Notes under the pieces: generated by a model
What the model saw: the letters and a program-made list of their open reading frames with translations, nothing else
Databases searched by the model: none
Told to the model about the DNA's origin: nothing
Assembly: GCF_004124315.2 (NCBI RefSeq)
Contig: NZ_CP096889.1
Span: forward strand, 1,595,001-1,659,000
Source: Bacillus cabrialesii
GTDB taxonomy: Bacteria > Bacillota > Bacilli > Bacillales > Bacillaceae
Direction: 5' to 3'
Length of the DNA stretch: 64,000 nt
Shown: in pieces, positions 59,171 to 64,000 of the stretch
Layout of the letters: each line of letters opens with the position of its first letter
How positions within the stretch are numbered: position 1 is the first letter of the stretch
Made by a program: the position numbers and the translations under genes

Positions 59171-62100
59171 ACATTAACAAAATTTTAGTAATCGGATCTG
59201 GACCGATCATCATTGGCCAAGCAGCAGAATTTGACTATGCGGGAACGCAAGCCTGCCTTGCTTTGAAAGAAGAAGGCTATGAAGTCATCCTTGTCAACTC
59301 AAACCCTGCCACGATCATGACAGATACAGAAATGGCTGACCGGGTTTACATCGAACCGCTCACTCCTGAATTCCTGACGCGAATCATCAGAAAAGAGCGC
59401 CCGGATGCCATTCTTCCTACTCTTGGAGGCCAAACCGGTTTGAATCTTGCGGTTGAGCTTTCTGAAAGAGGCGTGCTGGAAGAGTGCGGCGTCGAAGTGC
59501 TTGGCACAAAGCTGTCTGCGATTCAACAGGCTGAAGACCGCGACTTGTTCAGAACATTAATGAATGAACTGAATGAACCGGTGCCTGAAAGTGAGATCAT
59601 CCACTCCCTAGAAGAAGCGGAAAACTTCGTCAGTCAAATTGGATTCCCTGTCATTGTCCGCCCGGCATATACATTAGGCGGAACAGGCGGAGGCATCTGC
59701 TCGAATGAAACCGAGCTGAAAGAAATTGTTGAGAACGGCTTAAAATTAAGCCCGGTTCACCAGTGTCTGCTTGAAAAAAGCATCGCCGGCTATAAAGAAA
59801 TCGAGTATGAAGTCATGAGAGACAGCCAGGATCATGCCATCGTTGTTTGTAACATGGAGAACATTGATCCAGTCGGAATCCACACTGGAGACAGTATTGT
59901 TGTCGCGCCGAGCCAAACGCTCAGCGACCGCGAATATCAGCTCTTGCGGAATGTATCGTTAAAACTGATCCGCGCGCTTGGAATCGAAGGCGGATGTAAT
60001 GTACAGCTCGCTTTAGATCCAGACAGCTTCCAATACTACATTATTGAAGTAAATCCGCGTGTCAGCCGTTCATCCGCTCTTGCGTCAAAAGCGACGGGAT
60101 ATCCGATTGCAAAGCTCGCTGCTAAAATTGCAGTCGGCCTTTCATTAGATGAAATGATGAACCCTGTGACAGGAAAAACATATGCAGCATTTGAACCGGC
60201 TCTTGACTATGTCGTATCCAAAATTCCGCGCTGGCCGTTTGATAAGTTTGAATCAGCAAACAGAAAGCTCGGCACGCAAATGAAAGCGACAGGAGAAGTC
60301 ATGGCGATCGGCCGCACGCTTGAGGAGTCATTGCTGAAGGCTGTGCGTTCACTGGAAGCGGATGTGTATCATCTTGAATTGAAGGACGCCGCTGACATTT
60401 CCGATGAGCTTCTTGAAAAACGAATTAAAAAGGCAGGAGACGAACGCTTATTCTACTTAGCTGAAGCATATAGAAGAGGCTACACGGTAGAAGATCTCCA
60501 CGGTTTTTCCGCGATCGATGTCTTCTTCCTGCATAAGCTGTTCGGAATCGTACAGTTTGAAAAAGAACTGAAGGCAAAAGCGGGCGATACGGATGTGTTG
60601 AGACGGGCAAAAGAACTCGGATTCTCTGATAAGTACATCAGCCGTGAGTGGAAAATGAAAGAATCGGAGCTTTACAGCTTAAGAAAGCAAGCGGGAATTG
60701 CACCGGTATTCAAAATGGTAGATACGTGCGCGGCGGAATTTGAATCAGAAACGCCATACTTCTACAGCACATACGAAGAAGAAAATGAGTCTGTCGTTAC
60801 GGATAAGAAAAGTGTGATCGTGCTGGGCTCCGGTCCGATTCGAATCGGTCAGGGGGTTGAGTTCGACTACGCAACTGTTCACTCTGTGTGGGCGATTAAA
60901 CAGGCAGGCTATGAAGCCATTATTGTCAATAACAATCCGGAAACCGTTTCAACAGATTTCAGTATCTCAGACAAGCTGTACTTTGAACCGCTTACGATTG
61001 AAGATGTCATGCACATCATTGACCTCGAACAGCCAATGGGTGTTGTCGTTCAATTCGGCGGACAAACTGCCATTAATCTTGCAGACGAGCTTTCTGCACG
61101 AGGAGTGAAAATCCTCGGGACTTCGTTAGAAGATTTAGACCGTGCGGAAGACCGGGATAAATTTGAACAAGCGCTTGGAGAACTTGGTGTTCCGCAGCCG
61201 CTTGGCAAAACAGCGACATCAGTTGATCAGGCGGTAAGCATCGCGAGTGACATCGGCTATCCGGTACTGGTGCGCCCGTCCTATGTACTTGGCGGCCGAG
61301 CGATGGAGATTGTTTATCATGAAGAAGAACTGCTTCATTACATGAAAAACGCAGTCAAAATCAATCCGCAGCACCCAGTATTAATTGACAGATATTTAAC
61401 AGGGAAAGAAATTGAAGTGGATGCAGTATCTGATGGTGAAACAGTCGTCATTCCGGGAATTATGGAGCACATTGAACGGGCGGGCGTTCACTCCGGAGAC
61501 TCAATCGCTGTTTATCCGCCTCAGTCTCTCGCAGAGGACATTAAGAAAAAAATTGAACAATACACGATCGCATTAGCCAAAGGGCTGAACATTGTCGGTT
61601 TGCTCAATATTCAATTCGTACTGTCACAAGGCGAAGTGTACGTGCTCGAAGTGAATCCGAGATCAAGCAGAACCGTACCGTTCTTAAGCAAAATTACGGG
61701 TATTCCAATGGCAAATCTCGCAACAAAAATCATTCTCGGGCAAAAGCTGGCGGCGTTTGGCTATACAGAGGGCCTTCAGCCTGAACAGCAGGGTGTATTT
61801 GTAAAAGCGCCTGTCTTCTCCTTTGCTAAGCTGAGAAGAGTGGACATTACGTTAGGGCCTGAAATGAAATCAACTGGTGAGGTCATGGGGAAAGATTCCA
61901 CTCTTGAAAAAGCGCTTTATAAAGCACTGATTGCTTCAGGCATTCAAATCCCTAACTACGGGTCCGTGCTTCTAACAGTGGCTGATAAAGACAAAGAAGA
62001 AGGGTTAGCCATCGCTAAGCGGTTCCATGCGATCGGCTACAACATTTTAGCGACAGAAGGAACAGCAGGTTGCCTGAAAGAAGCTTCAATTCCGGCGAAG

Positions 62101-62370
62101 GTGGTCGGGAAAATCGGCCAGGACGGCCCGAACTTGCTAGATGTGATTAGAAACGGAGAAGCGCAGTTTGTCATCAATACGCTGACAAAAGGAAAGCAGC
62201 CAGCAAGAGACGGATTTAGAATCAGACGTGAATCAGTAGAAAACGGTGTTGCCTGCTTAACATCTTTAGATACGGCAGAAGCGATATTGCGAGTGCTGGA
62301 AAGCATGATATTCCGTGCTGATCAAATGCCGGCAGTCAACACAAATCAGGAGGCGGCAGTCACTATATGA
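59155..62370 (+). CDS. pyrAB: PyrAB, carbamoyl-phosphate synthase large subunit
   Basis: Encodes 1071 residues. It contains two homologous ATP-grasp halves, each starting with a GSGPIxIGQ motif (about residues 12-22 and 558-568), and a C-terminal MGS allosteric domain (about 935-1071; ILATEGTAG). It makes carbamoyl phosphate from bicarbonate, ammonia and two ATP. Full length for the family. Overlaps on both sides point to translational coupling. Confidence 0.98.
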   Translation: MPKRVDINKILVIGSGPIIIGQAAEFDYAGTQACLALKEEGYEVILVNSNPATIMTDTEMADRVYIEPLTPEFLTRIIRKERPDAILPTLGGQTGLNLAVELSERGVLEECGVEVLGTKLSAIQQAEDRDLFRTLMNELNEPVPESEIIHSLEEAENFVSQIGFPVIVRPAYTLGGTGGGICSNETELKEIVENGLKLSPVHQCLLEKSIAGYKEIEYEVMRDSQDHAIVVCNMENIDPVGIHTGDSIVVAPSQTLSDREYQLLRNVSLKLIRALGIEGGCNVQLALDPDSFQYYIIEVNPRVSRSSALASKATGYPIAKLAAKIAVGLSLDEMMNPVTGKTYAAFEPALDYVVSKIPRWPFDKFESANRKLGTQMKATGEVMAIGRTLEESLLKAVRSLEADVYHLELKDAADISDELLEKRIKKAGDERLFYLAEAYRRGYTVEDLHGFSAIDVFFLHKLFGIVQFEKELKAKAGDTDVLRRAKELGFSDKYISREWKMKESELYSLRKQAGIAPVFKMVDTCAAEFESETPYFYSTYEEENESVVTDKKSVIVLGSGPIRIGQGVEFDYATVHSVWAIKQAGYEAIIVNNNPETVSTDFSISDKLYFEPLTIEDVMHIIDLEQPMGVVVQFGGQTAINLADELSARGVKILGTSLEDLDRAEDRDKFEQALGELGVPQPLGKTATSVDQAVSIASDIGYPVLVRPSYVLGGRAMEIVYHEEELLHYMKNAVKINPQHPVLIDRYLTGKEIEVDAVSDGETVVIPGIMEHIERAGVHSGDSIAVYPPQSLAEDIKKKIEQYTIALAKGLNIVGLLNIQFVLSQGEVYVLEVNPRSSRTVPFLSKITGIPMANLATKIILGQKLAAFGYTEGLQPEQQGVFVKAPVFSFAKLRRVDITLGPEMKSTGEVMGKDSTLEKALYKALIASGIQIPNYGSVLLTVADKDKEEGLAIAKRFHAIGYNILATEGTAGCLKEASIPAKVVGKIGQDGPNLLDVIRNGEAQFVINTLTKGKQPARDGFRIRRESVENGVACLTSLDTAEAILRVLESMIFRADQMPAVNTNQEAAVTI

Positions 62371-63137
62371 AAAAAGCGTATTTGACAGTATGTTCTAACC
62401 AGCAAATTGCAGACCGGGTGTATCAAATGGTTTTAAAAGGGGAGCTTGTCCAAGGGTTTACAACCCCGGGACAGTTCCTTCATCTTAAAGTGAGCGAAGC
62501 GGTTACGCCTCTTTTGAGAAGGCCCATCAGCATCGCCGACGTCAACTTTGAAAAAAGTGAAGTCACCATCATTTATCGAGTAGATGGGGAAGGAACAAGA
62601 CTGTTGTCGCTAAAGCGGCAGGGAGAGCTTGTAGATGTCCTCGGGCCTTTGGGAAATGGCTTTCCTGTCAATGAAGTCCAACCCGGAAAGACGGCTTTGC
62701 TGGTAGGAGGCGGTGTAGGTGTGCCCCCTCTTCAAGAGCTGTCGAAACGCTTGTACGAAAAAGGGGTCAAGGTTATACACGTTTTAGGATTCCAATCGGC
62801 AAAGGACGTTTTTTACGAAGAAGAATGCCGGCAGTATGGAGACACATATGTGGCAACAGCTGACGGAAGCTATGGAGAAACCGGGTTTGTTACAGATGTA
62901 ATGAAACAGAAAAATCTAGAGTTTGATATCCTCCTCAGCTGCGGGCCGACACCGATGCTGAAGGCGTTAAAACAAGAATATGCCCATAAAGAAGTTTATC
63001 TGTCTATGGAGGAACGAATGGGCTGCGGAATCGGCGCATGCTTCGCATGTGTGTGCCATACAAACGAAAGTGAGACATCCTACGTAAAAGTATGTCTCGA
63101 CGGGCCTGTATTTAAAGCTCAGGAGGTGGCGCTGTAA
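62367..63137 (+). CDS. pyrK: PyrK, electron-transfer subunit of dihydroorotate dehydrogenase B
   Basis: Encodes 256 residues from ATG overlapping pyrAB by 4 nt. It is a ferredoxin-reductase-like protein with an FAD motif RRPISIADV (about 52-60), an NAD site LLVGGGVGVPPL (about 110-121) and a [2Fe-2S] cluster bound by Cys220, Cys225, Cys228 and Cys243. It lets PyrD pass electrons to NAD+. pyrD starts one base inside its stop codon. Confidence 0.96.
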   Translation: MKKAYLTVCSNQQIADRVYQMVLKGELVQGFTTPGQFLHLKVSEAVTPLLRRPISIADVNFEKSEVTIIYRVDGEGTRLLSLKRQGELVDVLGPLGNGFPVNEVQPGKTALLVGGGVGVPPLQELSKRLYEKGVKVIHVLGFQSAKDVFYEEECRQYGDTYVATADGSYGETGFVTDVMKQKNLEFDILLSCGPTPMLKALKQEYAHKEVYLSMEERMGCGIGACFACVCHTNESETSYVKVCLDGPVFKAQEVAL

Positions 63138-64000
63138 TGCTAGAGGTGAAATTGCCGGGACTTGATTTGAAAAATCCGATCATTCCAGCATCAGGCTGCT
63201 TCGGTTTTGGAAAAGAGTTTGCGCGTTTTTATGATTTATCATGTCTCGGGGCAATCATGATCAAAGCTACGACAAAGGAGCCTCGCTTCGGGAACCCGAC
63301 GCCTAGGGTAGCTGAAACTGGCGCTGGAATGCTCAATGCGATCGGTCTCCAAAATCCGGGGCTGGAGAGCGTTTTGCAAAATGAGCTGCCGTGGCTTGAG
63401 CAGTTTGATACGCCGATCATTGCCAATGTCGCAGGTTCTCAAGTCGAGGACTATGTTGAAGTCGCAGAGCATATCAGCAAAGCGCCTAATGTACACGCAC
63501 TTGAGTTGAATATTTCCTGCCCGAATGTGAAAACAGGCGGAATCGCTTTTGGCACAAACCCTGAAATGGCGGCTGATTTGACGAAAGCGGTTAAAGAGGT
63601 ATCCGATGTGCCCGTTTATGTGAAGCTTTCCCCGAACGTGGCAAATATCACAGAAATTGCAACAGCGATCGAAGAGGCGGGAGCCGATGGTCTTACGATG
63701 ATCAACACATTAATCGGCATGAGGCTCGATTTAAAATCAGGCAAGCCGATATTAGCGAATAAAACAGGGGGACTTTCCGGCCCTGCTGTAAAGCCGGTTG
63801 CCATTCGCATGGTGCATGAAGTCAGCCAAGCGGTAAACATCCCGATTATCGGAATGGGAGGCGTGCAGACCGCTGAAGATGCACTGGAATTTCTTCTCGC
63901 GGGAGCAAGCGCGGTCGCTGTTGGAACAGCAAACTTTGTAAACCCTTTTGCATGTCCGGATATCATTGAACAGCTCCCATCTGTTTTGCGCCAATATGGC
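63137..64000 (+). CDS. pyrD: PyrD, dihydroorotate dehydrogenase B catalytic subunit (3' truncated)
   Basis: An open frame of 288 codons runs to the window edge; the family is about 311 residues, so roughly 23 are missing. ATG 63137 overlaps the pyrK stop (TAATG), with CAGGAGGTGGC upstream. It is an FMN TIM barrel with catalytic Cys128 in NISCPNVKTGG and a phosphate-binding IIGMGGVQTAED region (about 237-248). It oxidises dihydroorotate to orotate together with PyrK. pyrF and pyrE would be expected next. Confidence 0.96.
   Translation, partial: MLEVKLPGLDLKNPIIPASGCFGFGKEFARFYDLSCLGAIMIKATTKEPRFGNPTPRVAETGAGMLNAIGLQNPGLESVLQNELPWLEQFDTPIIANVAGSQVEDYVEVAEHISKAPNVHALELNISCPNVKTGGIAFGTNPEMAADLTKAVKEVSDVPVYVKLSPNVANITEIATAIEEAGADGLTMINTLIGMRLDLKSGKPILANKTGGLSGPAVKPVAIRMVHEVSQAVNIPIIGMGGVQTAEDALEFLLAGASAVAVGTANFVNPFACPDIIEQLPSVLRQYG

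Noticed and set aside
1..64000. Mobile elements, prophage, CRISPR, tRNA/rRNA genes, restriction or toxin systems
   Set aside because: No transposase, integrase, phage or repeat-array signatures; gene content and order are those of the conserved Bacillus chromosome.

Overview
The window is a stretch of chromosome from Bacillus subtilis or a very close relative. Gene order, protein lengths and many protein sequences (FtsZ, SigE, SpoIIGA, Bpr, the pyr genes) fit what I remember of strain 168. This identification is from memory, not from a search. Nearly all DNA is coding, most genes lie on the + strand, and typical Bacillus signals are visible: strong Shine-Dalgarno sequences, frequent TTG/GTG starts, U-tract terminators and sporulation promoters.

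Layout. (1) 1-13719: the end of ctaG, the ylbA-ylbQ block with rsmD, coaD, tmcAL, rpmF, gerR and panE, including several sporulation-related genes (ylbD, ylbJ, gerR). (2) 13790-34396: bshC, then the division and cell wall (dcw) cluster mraZ-rsmH-ftsL-pbpB-spoVD-murE-mraY-murD-spoVE-murG-murB-divIB-ylxW-ylxX-sbp-ftsA-ftsZ. The sporulation paralogues spoVD (of pbpB) and spoVE (of ftsW/rodA) are embedded in it. (3) 34697-41826: bpr, encoding the large secreted protease bacillopeptidase F, then spoIIGA-sigE and sigG, which set the first mother-cell and the later forespore sigma factor. (4) 41973-48427: ylmA, a TPP-riboswitch-controlled ylmB, and the second division block ylmC-ylmD-ylmE-sepF-ylmG-ylmH-divIVA. 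(5) 48428-53535: T-box-controlled ileS, ylyA, lspA and a RluD-family gene. (6) 53532-64000: the pyrimidine operon pyrR-pyrP-pyrB-pyrC-pyrAA-pyrAB-pyrK-pyrD with three PyrR attenuators; pyrD runs off the window end.

How the parts work together. Peptidoglycan precursor synthesis (MurE, MurD, MraY, MurG, MurB) sits beside the divisome (FtsL, PBP2B, DivIB, FtsA, FtsZ, SepF, DivIVA). Developmental control is layered on top: a consensus SigH promoter before ftsAZ, SigE-type promoters, a SpoIIID box before spoVD, and a Spo0A-type promoter with a 22-bp spacer before spoIIG. Three classes of RNA control lie within about 13 kb: a TPP riboswitch, an isoleucine T-box and the PyrR attenuators.

I found no transposons, prophage, CRISPR, tRNA or rRNA genes and no region that looks foreign. 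I do not see a wholly unknown system. The least explained items are a structured RNA between ylbG and rsmD that lies upstream of the likely rsmD promoter, phased repeats before mraZ, a promoter firing straight into a hairpin before divIB, a perfect 13-bp hairpin before murG, a 32-codon reading frame overlapping the mraY start, and competing pairings around the sigG ribosome binding site.
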